Source: Micrococcales bacterium (GTDB lineage Bacteria; Actinomycetota; Actinomycetes; Actinomycetales; Microbacteriaceae). From it: a stretch of DNA of 54,985 nt. Position numbers and translations under genes: made by a program. The DNA lies in NCBI GenBank assembly GCA_024639965.1, contig JAHEGC010000001.1:178450-233434 (forward strand). The letters are read 5' to 3'. The notes beneath the pieces were generated by a model. That model made no database searches. It saw only the letters and a program-made list of their open reading frames with translations, and was not told the origin of the DNA. Below, in pieces: positions 18,211 through 26,534 of this stretch. Within the stretch, counting starts at the first letter, position 1, and each line of letters starts with the position of its first letter.

Positions 18211-19355
18211 TATTCGGTCGGTGCGATGCCCTCGACCACGTAGGCGGCGAGTAACTCGGCGGCATCGCGCGTGATCTTGTTCAACTTCGACCAGGTGATA
18301 ACCGAACCCGCAGCGATGTGTTCGTCGTAGGGGATGCGAACGACCTGGCGAACACGCGAGGCGAAGTGATTCTCAATTTCGTCCAACTTGACGAGCATGG
18401 TTCCCTGCGTTGCGGTGTTGAGCGCAACAACGGAGTTCTTGACGAGGTCAGTGTGGCCGTTCGATTCGAGCCACGAGAGCGTCTCCGACGCAAGGCGTGC
18501 CTCATCGACCGATCCACCCGAAACGATGACCAAAGAATTCGCGCGCTGGAGAATCGGCTTCATCACCGAGTGCACGATTCCGGTACCGCAGTCGGTCAGG
18601 ATGAGCGAGTAATAGCGCGATGCCACATCGGCGACGATGTTGTAGTCGAACTCGTCGAAAATATCCGAGACACTCGGGTCCGGGTCCGAGGCGAGAACGT
18701 GAAGGCGTGTGTCGTCCTTGCTGACGAACTCACCGAAGTCGGTGAACGAACCGATGGAGGGCGCCTTCTGCACAACCGACCGAATGGTGTTCTTCGTCTC
18801 ACGAGGAATGCGCTCGGCGAGCGTTCCCCGGTCGGGGTTCGCATCGATCGCGATCACACGGTCATCGCGGTACTGCGCGAGCGCCATTCCGAGGAGAACC
18901 GTCGTTGTCGTCTTTCCGACACCACCCTTGCGAGTAAGAATCGGCACGTATCGTGTGTCTCCCCCGAACGGGACGGCGATGCGGGCGTGAAGGGCTTTGC
19001 GCGCTGCTGCACGACGTGAATCTCCGAGGTTGACGGTGTGGAACGTCGTTTCGTAGATCAGACGCTGCCACCAACCCTCGGGAACGAGTTGCTTTTCCTT
19101 GACGTCCAGAAGGCGGTCATCGGTCAACATTTCCGAAGGCTCGGGGGTCGATGACACGCCCGAATGACGTCGAGAATAGAGCGGATCGCTTTCAACGCTC
19201 GCCGACACGAGAACCGTCGACGCAGCCGTCGGCGTCACGTCCACCGATACGGGCTCCGAGATGATCTCGGGAATCGCCGACGCATCGTCGATACCGTCAG
19301 CAACGGTCGAACGAGGATTCTTATCCGAAGGGGTGGGTCGCTTGCGTTCCGCCAC
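18210..19355 (-). CDS. MinD/ParA-family ATPase with long N-terminal region (type VII secretion-like)
   Basis: A 381-aa ATPase. Residues 1-120 are polar, without a recognised domain except WWQRLIYETTFHTVNLGDS near 95. The deviant Walker A RKGGVGKTTTT is near 142, followed by VIAIDANPDRGTL. The spacing and these phrases resemble the MinD-like ATPases linked to ESX loci in mycobacteria rather than chromosomal ParA. No WXG100, EccC or other secretion gene is nearby, so that link is inference. Start GTG 19355 with AAGGAG. Co-transcribed with def. Confidence 0.75.
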   Translation of the reverse strand: MAERKRPTPSDKNPRSTVADGIDDASAIPEIISEPVSVDVTPTAASTVLVSASVESDPLYSRRHSGVSSTPEPSEMLTDDRLLDVKEKQLVPEGWWQRLIYETTFHTVNLGDSRRAAARKALHARIAVPFGGDTRYVPILTRKGGVGKTTTTVLLGMALAQYRDDRVIAIDANPDRGTLAERIPRETKNTIRSVVQKAPSIGSFTDFGEFVSKDDTRLHVLASDPDPSVSDIFDEFDYNIVADVASRYYSLILTDCGTGIVHSVMKPILQRANSLVIVSGGSVDEARLASETLSWLESNGHTDLVKNSVVALNTATQGTMLVKLDEIENHFASRVRQVVRIPYDEHIAAGSVITWSKLNKITRDAAELLAAYVVEGIAPTE

Positions 19356-19423
19356 AGTGACTCCTTACCAATTCTGTCCTGCTCTATAACACTACCCGAC
19401 ATCACGCTCGGTGGACCCGCGCG

Positions 19424-22400
19424 CTAGTCGAGGATGACGAGAAGGTCTCCCGCTTCAACCTGCTGTGTGCGCGGCACGACGAGTCGTGACACCGTTCCGC
19501 CCGTGGCGGAGGTGATCGCGGCCTCCATCTTCATCGCCTCGATCGTCGCCACTGTTCCCCCCGGTGCGATGATGTCCCCCACCTCCACCTGAAGGGTGAC
19601 GACCCCGAGGAAGGGCGCAGCAACGTGGTGGGGGTTAGCGGAATCCGCCTTTTCGGCGGTAGCAACGGTTACGGCGATGCTCGAATCCCGGACGAGAAGC
19701 GGTCGCAGCTGACCGTTGAGGGTGGCCATGACGGTCCGGATACCCTTCTCGTCTGGTTCTGAAATCGCTTCGAGTGTGACGAAAAGGCTGACTCCCTTGC
19801 GCATCTCAATGACGTGCTCGACGCCCGCAGTGAGTCCGTAGAGGTAATCTTCTGTCGCCAACACGCTGAGGTCACCGTACATTTCGCGACCGCGCGTGAA
19901 CTGCTCGGTCGGTCCGGGGAAAAGAAGACGGTTGAGCGTGTTACGTCGAGTTGTCGGGTCCGCGCCGAGCGCCGCCGCGTCCGCAGGATCAAGATGTTCG
20001 CTCACGGGTTTGTAGGCGCGTCCTTGGAGAGCCTTGGTACGGAACGGTTCCGGCCATCCACCGGGAAGGTCACCGAGTTCGCCCGAGAGGAAACCGACAA
20101 CCGAATCGGGGATGTCGTACTTGTCGGGATTCGCTTCGAAATCCTTCGGATCGGCGTTCGCCGCGGCAAGTTGGAGCGCCAGATCGCCGACGACTTTGGA
20201 CGACGGCGTCACCTTGGTAGGGCGACCGAGGATGCGGTTCACCTCCGCGTACCAATCCTCGACGCGCTCGAAGTGGTCACCAAGGCCAAGCGCAATCGCC
20301 TGCTGGCGAAGGTTGGAAAGTTGACCGCCCGGAATCTCGTGTTTGTACACACGGCCGGTGGGGCCGGGCAGTCCCGACTCAAACGGTGCGTACATGATGC
20401 GAACCGCCTCCCAAAACGGTTCCAGCGAACTGACCGCATCGAGCGAAATCTTCGTGTCCCGTTCAGTGTGGGCGAGAGCCGCCACGAGTGCCGAAGCGCT
20501 GGGTTGGCTGGTCGTTCCCGCCATCGGCGCACTCGCCACATCGACGATGTCCGCGCCCGCGTCACTGGCCGCGATGAGTGCGGCGAGCTGCCCACCGGCG
20601 GTGTCGTGGGTGTGAACATGAACCGGAAGATCGAATCGTTCTCGAAGCGCGGTCACGAGAGCCGTGGCGGCGCCCGCACGAAGCAAGCCCGCCATGTCCT
20701 TGACCGCGAGGATATGAGCGCCCGACTTCACGATTGACTCGGCGAGTCGGAGGTAGTAATCGAGCGTGTAGATGTCTTCGGCCGGATTGAGCAGATCCCC
20801 CGAATAACAGAAGGCGACCTCGGCCACGGCAGTGCCCGTTTCAAGCACCGCGTCAATCGCGGGACGCATCTGGTCGACGTCGTTAAGAGCATCGAAGATT
20901 CGGAAGATGTCCACGCCCGTCGCCGTCGCTTCGCGAACAAACGCCTCGGTCACCGCCGCGGGATAAGGCGTGTAGCCGACGGTGTTGCGACCGCGCAGGA
21001 GGGCCTGAATCGCGATGTTGGGGAGTGCCTCACGCATCTCTGCGAGACGTTCCCACGGGTCCTCCCCGAGGAAACGAAGTGCCACATCGTACGTCGCACC
21101 TCCCCACGCCTCCACGGAGAACAACTCCGGGGTGAGTCGTGCGACGTGCGGCATCACCGCGGTCAGGGTGCGAGTGCGCACTCGTGTCGCAAGAAGGCTC
21201 TGGTGCGCATCACGGAACGTGGTGTCGGTAACGGCGAGTTCCTTTTGGGCGCGAACGCGCTCAGCAAACTTCGTCGGGCCGAGTTCGAGCAACAGATCGC
21301 GCGAGCCCTTGGTCGGAGCGCTCGCAAGATCGACCGCGGGCAACTTGGTCAACGGGTCGATGATCCCCGCGCCGTCGCCGTTCGGTCGGTTGACCGTCAC
21401 TTCGGCGAGGTACGTCAGGAGCTTGGTTCCACGGTCTTGACTCGCTCGCGCATGAAGGAGATGGGGACGTTCGTCAATAAAAGACGTGGAAAGGTCTCCC
21501 GCGATGAAGTCGGGTTCATCGAGCAGAGCCTGGAGGAACGAAATGTTGGTCGTCACGCCACGGATTCGGAACTCAGCGAGTCCGCGTCGCGCTCGGGCGA
21601 CTGCTGCCTCGAAATCGCGTCCACGCGTCGTCATCTTGGCGAGCATCGAATCGAAATGCGGTGAAACGCGGGCGCCCTGAGCGATGCTCCCGCCGTCCAA
21701 GCGAACGCCCGCTCCGCCCGGTGAACGATAAGTCGAGATACGACCGGTGTCGGGACGGAATCCCGCGGTCGGATCCTCGGTCGTGATTCGGCACTGAAGT
21801 GCAACGCCCCGAACCTGAAGCGAATCCTGGCGCAACCCGAGGTCGGCGAGCGTTTCGCCCGATGCGATACGCATCTGGGATTGCACGAGATCGACGTCGG
21901 TGACCTCTTCAGTGACGGTGTGCTCGACCTGAATTCGCGGGTTCATCTCGATGAACACGTGTTGACCTGCGCGGTCCCCCGCGGTGTCGAGTAGGAACTC
22001 GACCGTTCCCGCATTGACATAGCCGATTGACTTCGCGAACGCGATGGCGTCGCGGAAGAGCTCCTGACGAATCGAATCGTCGAGGTGCGGAGCCGGTGCA
22101 ATCTCCACAACTTTCTGGTGGCGGCGCTGAACCGAGCAGTCTCGCTCAAAAAGGTGGATAGTGTCACCCGTCGAATCGGCCAGGATTTGGACCTCGATGT
22201 GTCGAGGGCGCAGCACTGCTTGTTCGATAAACATCCGCGCATCGCCGAAAGCACTCTCGGCCTCCCGCATCGCCGCGTCGAGTGCGGCGCGGATGTCCTC
22301 TGCCGCTTCGACGCGCCGCATTCCACGACCGCCTCCTCCTGCGACGGCTTTGGCGAAAACCGGATATCCGATCGAATCGGCGAACGCGACGAGTGTGTCG

Positions 22401-22822
22401 ATGTCGGTCGTTGCGTCACACGACTTCAGCACGGGAACTCCCGCGGCGATGGCGTGTTCTTTGGCGGTCACCTTATTCCCCGCCATTTCGAGCACCGACG
22501 CTCCGGGGCCGATGAAGGTGATGCCGTGCTCCGCCGCAGCGCGCGCCAATTCGGGGTTCTCGCTGAGGAACCCGTAACCGGGGTAGATGGCGTCGGCACC
22601 TGATTCCTTGGCGACACGGATGATCTCATCGATATCGAGGTAAGCGCGAACCGGGTGGCCGATTTCGCCAATCTGATAGGCCTCATCTGCTTTGAATCGG
22701 TGAGTCGACTCGCGGTCTTCGTAAGCAAAAACGGCGACGGTCTTAGCCTTGAGTTCAAAGGCGGCACGGAACGCACGAATCGCGATTTCGCCGCGGTTCG
22801 CAACCAGAATCTTGTCGAACAT
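19424..22822 (-). CDS. pyc: pyruvate carboxylase
   Basis: Single-chain biotin enzyme carboxylating pyruvate to oxaloacetate (anaplerosis, gluconeogenesis). 1132 aa: biotin carboxylase (FDKILVANRGEIAIR at the start; GGGGRGMR ATP loop; EMNPRIQVEHTVTE), carboxyltransferase (DTTFRDAHQSLLATR; EAWGGATYDVALRFL), conserved linker, and biotinyl domain with IEAMKMEAA about 35 residues before the end. ATG 22822 with GAGGGGG upstream is preferred to upstream codons that would run into the divergent parA. Its C-terminus is about 70 nt from the next gene, which is upstream on the same strand only in reverse order, so it is probably monocistronic. Confidence 0.97.
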   Translation of the reverse strand: MFDKILVANRGEIAIRAFRAAFELKAKTVAVFAYEDRESTHRFKADEAYQIGEIGHPVRAYLDIDEIIRVAKESGADAIYPGYGFLSENPELARAAAEHGITFIGPGASVLEMAGNKVTAKEHAIAAGVPVLKSCDATTDIDTLVAFADSIGYPVFAKAVAGGGGRGMRRVEAAEDIRAALDAAMREAESAFGDARMFIEQAVLRPRHIEVQILADSTGDTIHLFERDCSVQRRHQKVVEIAPAPHLDDSIRQELFRDAIAFAKSIGYVNAGTVEFLLDTAGDRAGQHVFIEMNPRIQVEHTVTEEVTDVDLVQSQMRIASGETLADLGLRQDSLQVRGVALQCRITTEDPTAGFRPDTGRISTYRSPGGAGVRLDGGSIAQGARVSPHFDSMLAKMTTRGRDFEAAVARARRGLAEFRIRGVTTNISFLQALLDEPDFIAGDLSTSFIDERPHLLHARASQDRGTKLLTYLAEVTVNRPNGDGAGIIDPLTKLPAVDLASAPTKGSRDLLLELGPTKFAERVRAQKELAVTDTTFRDAHQSLLATRVRTRTLTAVMPHVARLTPELFSVEAWGGATYDVALRFLGEDPWERLAEMREALPNIAIQALLRGRNTVGYTPYPAAVTEAFVREATATGVDIFRIFDALNDVDQMRPAIDAVLETGTAVAEVAFCYSGDLLNPAEDIYTLDYYLRLAESIVKSGAHILAVKDMAGLLRAGAATALVTALRERFDLPVHVHTHDTAGGQLAALIAASDAGADIVDVASAPMAGTTSQPSASALVAALAHTERDTKISLDAVSSLEPFWEAVRIMYAPFESGLPGPTGRVYKHEIPGGQLSNLRQQAIALGLGDHFERVEDWYAEVNRILGRPTKVTPSSKVVGDLALQLAAANADPKDFEANPDKYDIPDSVVGFLSGELGDLPGGWPEPFRTKALQGRAYKPVSEHLDPADAAALGADPTTRRNTLNRLLFPGPTEQFTRGREMYGDLSVLATEDYLYGLTAGVEHVIEMRKGVSLFVTLEAISEPDEKGIRTVMATLNGQLRPLLVRDSSIAVTVATAEKADSANPHHVAAPFLGVVTLQVEVGDIIAPGGTVATIEAMKMEAAITSATGGTVSRLVVPRTQQVEAGDLLVILD

Positions 22823-22886
22823 CGTCCCCCTCACCACCGCACGTGATCGGCGCCATCGAGGCACCGAATCCAGACTACTTGACTAC

Positions 22887-22892
22887 TAAGGT
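22887..22892 (+). promoter_or_regulatory. -10 hexamer TAAGGT, leaderless start of ParA-like gene
   Basis: TAAGGT, then 7 nt, then GTG 22900; no Shine-Dalgarno. It lies in the 77-nt divergent gap with pyc. Confidence 0.5.
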
Positions 22893-22899
22893 TGGACTC

Positions 22900-23685
22900 G
22901 TGCAGGTAATCAGTGTGAGCTCGCTCAAGGGCGGTGTGGGTAAGACCACCGTCACGCTCGGCCTCGCATCCGCCGCATTCGCGAAGGGGTTGCGCACCCT
23001 TGTAATCGACATGGACCCGCAATCCGACGTGTCCGCCGCGCTCGCGTCACGCTCGAGCCACGGCTATTCGGTTGAATCGGTTCTCACCAACACATCGGGA
23101 TCGATCGTGCGCCAGGCCGTGGTTCCCAGTTCGTGGACCGGTCAGAACGATATTCCGGTGCACATCATGATGGGTTCCCCCACCGTTTCCGCACACGACA
23201 CCCCAACCCCCACCAAGCACGACCTGTGGAAGCTCGAAGAAGCGCTCGCGTCAATCGAAGCCCAGTACGACCTCGTTCTCATCGACTGTCCGCCGTCGTT
23301 CAATGCTCTCACTCAGACCGCGTGGACCGCCGCGGATGGCGTCGTCATCGTCGCCGAACCGGGTCTCTTTTCGGTAACCGCGGTGCACCGAACACTTCTC
23401 GCACTTCAGGCGATGCGGCTCAAGATGTCACCGCGTCTTCGCACCGCGGGTGTCATCATCAATCGGCTTCGTAGAGACAATCCCGAACACGAATTCCGCC
23501 TCCAAGAGATGGGCGACCTCTTCGGTGACCACATCCTGGACCCGATGCTGGAAGAAACCATCACTCTCCAACGAGCGACGGGGGCGGCGACACCGATTCA
23601 CCGGTGGCCGGGTGACGTCGCGCAGAACATTTCGCGACAGTTCGACCGTCTGCTTGTGCAGATTCTGACGGACGGTCGTCGCTAG
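22900..23685 (+). CDS. ParA-family ATPase
   Basis: A 261-aa ATPase starting QVISVSSLKGGVGKTT (deviant Walker A), VIDMDPQSDVSAAL, and the Walker B-like DLVLIDCPPSFNALT. No N-terminal helix-turn-helix and no parB next to it. Upstream in-frame codons exist to 22843, but the family start and the hexamer favour GTG 22900. It could position cargo or the chromosome; nothing here decides. It ends on a CTAG palindrome that also provides the stop of the convergent merR gene. Confidence 0.8.
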   Translation: MQVISVSSLKGGVGKTTVTLGLASAAFAKGLRTLVIDMDPQSDVSAALASRSSHGYSVESVLTNTSGSIVRQAVVPSSWTGQNDIPVHIMMGSPTVSAHDTPTPTKHDLWKLEEALASIEAQYDLVLIDCPPSFNALTQTAWTAADGVVIVAEPGLFSVTAVHRTLLALQAMRLKMSPRLRTAGVIINRLRRDNPEHEFRLQEMGDLFGDHILDPMLEETITLQRATGAATPIHRWPGDVAQNISRQFDRLLVQILTDGRR

Positions 23686-24182
23686 GACGCGCGCGACGCG
23701 CGCTTTGCTGCGAGATCGTCGACGACATCGCTCACACGCTGCGCGTCGATCGTGATGAGGGTCGTCTCGACCTCACGGAGCACAGCGCCGACTGCGATAC
23801 CAAAAACGCCCTGGCCGCGGTTGACGAGGTCGATCACCTCATCGCTCGACGTGCACAGGTAGACGGACGCACCATCGCTCATGAGCGTGATTCCGGCGAG
23901 ATCGTCGATTCCCTCGGCTCGGAGCTGATCGACCGCAACGCGAATCTGCTGCAGCGAGATGCCCGTGTCGAGGAGTCGCTTGACGAGTTTGAGAACGAGA
24001 ATGTCTCGGAACGAATAAAGGCGCTGCGAACCCGAGCCCTGAGCGGACTGAACGGTCGGTGCGACGAGCTCCGTGCGAGCCCAGTAGTCGAGCTGGCGAT
24101 AGGTAATTCCCGCTGCGGTCGCAGCGGACGTACCACGGTAGCCCTCCGCGGGCTCACCCGTGGTGTGTGCGAAATCCGTCAT
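23682..24182 (-). CDS. MerR-family transcriptional regulator (Rv1830-like)
   Basis: A 166-aa protein with a MerR winged helix (AATAAGITYRQLDYWARTELVAPT, about residues 20-45; SFRDILVLKLVKRLLDTGISLQQI), and a C-terminal region lacking metal-binding cysteines in the usual places. It sits after a second merR and a GarA gene as in the M. tuberculosis Rv1827-Rv1828-Rv1830 set. ATG 24182 has GGAG upstream. Separated from the second merR by 99 nt, enough for its own promoter. Confidence 0.85.
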   Translation of the reverse strand: MTDFAHTTGEPAEGYRGTSAATAAGITYRQLDYWARTELVAPTVQSAQGSGSQRLYSFRDILVLKLVKRLLDTGISLQQIRVAVDQLRAEGIDDLAGITLMSDGASVYLCTSSDEVIDLVNRGQGVFGIAVGAVLREVETTLITIDAQRVSDVVDDLAAKRASRAS

Positions 24183-24281
24183 GTCGCTCCAACCTTCACC
24201 TTGTGCCTGAACGTTAACGTGTCTCAATCTAGCGAAGCGAGAATTTAACCTTCGCGAATTTAACTCTTCGGCGTGTCGCAC

Positions 24282-24977
24282 TCAGCCGATGAGATCGTCG
24301 ATCGACCCCATCATGACTGCCAACCGAACATGCTCGAGATTCGTTGCAAGATCCCGAGCAACGTCTACCGCCCGCTGCTTGCTCACTCTACTCGCGCTTT
24401 TCACGATGGGAAGGACTGCGCTGTGAACGATGACAGCGTCTTTCTCCGCTTGTGACTTGAGCCCCCGGAGGTGGCGTGGCTCAATTCCCGCCTTCTGCAA
24501 TTCGACGAGCGCGGTGAGTGTCTTCACCGAGTCGTCGGAGTACACATCGGCGGCGGGCAGGAGACCCATCGAGATGGCGTCGTTCAGAAGTGACTTCGTT
24601 GCGCCGGAAGCGTCGAGCATCTCCGTGCGCGTGAACCGCACGTCGAGGGACAGGATCGAATCGACGGAAATGGATGCGCCACCGGGTAGGACGGGGGTTT
24701 TCCCCGCGTCGACATCGGCGAGCACCTTCGCAATCTGCTTGAGCGGGAGGAAATAATCGTGCTGCAGTCCCAGGACAATACGGATGCGCTGCACGTCAGC
24801 CGAACTGTAGGAGCGATAACCGCTCGCCTTGCGTTCGGGAGTGACCAGGCCCTCCTCCTCGAGGAAGCGCAACTTCGTGCTCGAGAGGTCGGGGAACTGA
24901 ATTCGCAACTGCTGAAGAACCTGACCGATGGTCAATCCAGAAGGCACGGCACCCGTACGTTGCGCACTCATTGTCAC
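24282..24977 (-). CDS. MerR-family transcriptional regulator (Rv1828-like)
   Basis: A 231-aa regulator; HTH LTIGQVLQQLRIQFPDLSSTKLRFLEEEGLV at 15-45 and KASGYRSYSSADVQRI next, then an effector-like C-terminal half of about 140 residues. Same arrangement as Rv1828, directly downstream of garA. GTG 24977 overlaps the garA-like stop as GTGA; an ATG at 24971 is also possible. Confidence 0.87.
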   Translation of the reverse strand: MTMSAQRTGAVPSGLTIGQVLQQLRIQFPDLSSTKLRFLEEEGLVTPERKASGYRSYSSADVQRIRIVLGLQHDYFLPLKQIAKVLADVDAGKTPVLPGGASISVDSILSLDVRFTRTEMLDASGATKSLLNDAISMGLLPAADVYSDDSVKTLTALVELQKAGIEPRHLRGLKSQAEKDAVIVHSAVLPIVKSASRVSKQRAVDVARDLATNLEHVRLAVMMGSIDDLIG

Positions 24978-25414
24978 GCGCCGGCGGGGAGGTCGTGGCG
25001 CGACGGGTAAAACGTCATGCGGTATTTGCCGATTTGAAGTTCCGAGCCGTCCTTCAGGACGCCACCCGCAGTGCGGTCACCATCAAGATAGGTGCCATTG
25101 AGTGAGTCGAGATCAGTGACCGTAAAGACCGATCCGTCGCGAACAATTTCAGCGTGACGTCGCGACACGGTCACATCGTCAAGGAAGATGTCGGCGTCGG
25201 GGTGGCGACCGGCGATGGTGGAATTTGTGTCGAGAAGAAAGCGCGCTCCCACGGTTGGCCCGCGTCGAACGATGAGGAGTGCGCTTCCCGAAGGAAGTGC
25301 AGCAATCGCGGCGCTTTCGTCGGCGGAGGCGTTGGCTTCGAGTGCCGCGAGCCGAGCGGCGAAGTCATCGCCGAGGTGCTCGGTGCTGTGACGAGTGTCG
25401 TCGTTGTCGCTCAT
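24974..25414 (-). CDS. garA: FHA-domain protein, GarA/OdhI homologue
   Basis: A 146-aa protein with one FHA domain (about 48-135): AGRHPDADIFLDD with Arg70, TVSRRHAE with Ser84, and DSLNGTYL. In mycobacteria and corynebacteria GarA/OdhI binds and inhibits 2-oxoglutarate dehydrogenase until phosphorylated in an N-terminal ETTSVF motif. The core matches GarA closely, but residues 1-40 contain no ETTSVF; only T7, S10 and T11 are near. Start ATG 25414 with AAGGAGG; a TAGAGT hexamer about 26 nt upstream may be the -10. Confidence 0.88.
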   Translation of the reverse strand: MSDNDDTRHSTEHLGDDFAARLAALEANASADESAAIAALPSGSALLIVRRGPTVGARFLLDTNSTIAGRHPDADIFLDDVTVSRRHAEIVRDGSVFTVTDLDSLNGTYLDGDRTAGGVLKDGSELQIGKYRMTFYPSRHDLPAGA

Positions 25415-25439
25415 TCCGCCTCCTTACGTGGCAACTCTA

Positions 25440-26024
25440 CTAGACGCCTGAACCGCGTTTCGCGGACGGTGTCACTCGCAGTAACTGCTGAAGGTACCCG
25501 TATCCGGCGACCCAGTACATACCCGCACCGACGCCCCCGAGGACCCACCCGATGAGTTCGAGTGGGACTGCCGTTTGCACCCAGACGGTTCCGAGCACCG
25601 TGACGGGGAACGACGTGAACAGGATGAAGGTGGCCGTCTTTCCGACGAAGGTGACCTTGGGGAGGTCATGAATTCGAAGTCGACGAGCGAGGATGACCGA
25701 AAGGAGCAGCACGTCGCGAGCGAGGACGACAGCGAGAAGCACGACCGGAATGAGACCTCGGACTGCGAGCCCAATGACGCTCGCCGCGATGAACAAGCGA
25801 TCCGACATCGGATCCAAGTACATCCCGAGTCGTGAGATTTGGTTGAAGTTCCGGGCGATGAGACCGTCAATGAAATCGCTCGTTGTGGCAATTATGAGAA
25901 TCGTCAATGCCGGACCGTCGTTTCCCTGAATGAGAAGGACGAGGAAGACCGGAACGGTGAGAAGTCGAATAAAGGAGATGACGTTGGGAATCGTCCAGAT
26001 TCGATCGAGTCCCTCGCGTGCCAT
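25440..26024 (-). CDS. CDP-alcohol phosphatidyltransferase family protein
   Basis: A 194-aa integral membrane protein with the full catalytic signature DGX2ARX8GX3DX3D (DFIDGLIARNFNQ, then RLGMYLDPMSDR), near residues 53-78. It opens IWTIPNVISFIRLLTVPVFL as PgsA-type enzymes do. Probable product phosphatidylglycerol phosphate or cardiolipin; the M. tuberculosis counterpart near garA is pgsA2. ATG 26024 is probably leaderless and divergent from the small repeat protein. Confidence 0.88.
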   Translation of the reverse strand: MAREGLDRIWTIPNVISFIRLLTVPVFLVLLIQGNDGPALTILIIATTSDFIDGLIARNFNQISRLGMYLDPMSDRLFIAASVIGLAVRGLIPVVLLAVVLARDVLLLSVILARRLRIHDLPKVTFVGKTATFILFTSFPVTVLGTVWVQTAVPLELIGWVLGGVGAGMYWVAGYGYLQQLLRVTPSAKRGSGV

Positions 26025-26030
26025 GTAGTA

Positions 26031-26036
26031 ATTCTA
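26031..26036 (-). promoter_or_regulatory. -10 hexamer TAGAAT, leaderless start of CDP-alcohol PT gene
   Basis: Minus-strand TAGAAT, then 6 nt, then ATG 26024; no Shine-Dalgarno. Confidence 0.6.
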
Positions 26037-26072
26037 CTCGGAGTGTTGCTCATCACTAGGGGACGACCGACT

Positions 26073-26078
26073 TACCAT
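26073..26078 (+). promoter_or_regulatory. -10 hexamer TACCAT, leaderless start of small repeat protein
   Basis: TACCAT, then 6 nt, then ATG 26085; no Shine-Dalgarno. Confidence 0.55.
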
Positions 26079-26084
26079 GGTGTC

Positions 26085-26531
26085 ATGTCGTGCATCCGCT
26101 TCAACACGTCCGCTCAACGTCGCCAGAACGAGGAGCTGAGTCAAGGAGTCGTCCACTCGAGCGATCCCGTAGCAGCGTTCCTCTCCCCCGCGGTGACCGA
26201 TTCCAAGATCGCCCGCATCCGTCGTCTCGCGAACGACCCCAATCCGAAGATTCGCGCCAGCGCTGCGGCGTCGTATCACGCACCCGACGACATCTACGAG
26301 AAATTGGCGAAGGATTCCGACCCGGAGGTGCGCTCGTGGATCGCACGCAACGAACACGTTCCGTGCGACATCCTCCGACAGCTCGTGAATGACCCCGACG
26401 AACAGGTTCGCTCGTTTCTCGCAATCAATTATTACGTTCCGGCCGATGCCATGGACGTGTTGTCCCACGACGAGAGCCGACAGGTTCGCGCTCTCGTCGA
26501 TTGGAAGGCGAAGCTCGCAGTTACCGCCTAA
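26085..26531 (+). CDS. small LRV/HEAT-like helical repeat protein
   Basis: A 148-aa protein. Residues about 38-140 carry about four repeats of 24 residues with the pattern LA-D-(D/N)P-(P/E)-(K/V)R--AA------P-(D/E), for instance LAKDSDPEVRSWIARNEHVP and LVNDPDEQVRSFLAINYYVP. This is the leucine-rich-variant/HEAT-like type, usually protein-binding. No iron-sulfur cysteine cluster as in the original LRV protein. No signal peptide. Function unknown. The 3' end is 3 nt from the convergent efeU stop. Confidence 0.75.
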   Translation: MSCIRFNTSAQRRQNEELSQGVVHSSDPVAAFLSPAVTDSKIARIRRLANDPNPKIRASAAASYHAPDDIYEKLAKDSDPEVRSWIARNEHVPCDILRQLVNDPDEQVRSFLAINYYVPADAMDVLSHDESRQVRALVDWKAKLAVTA

Positions 26532-26534
26532 GCG

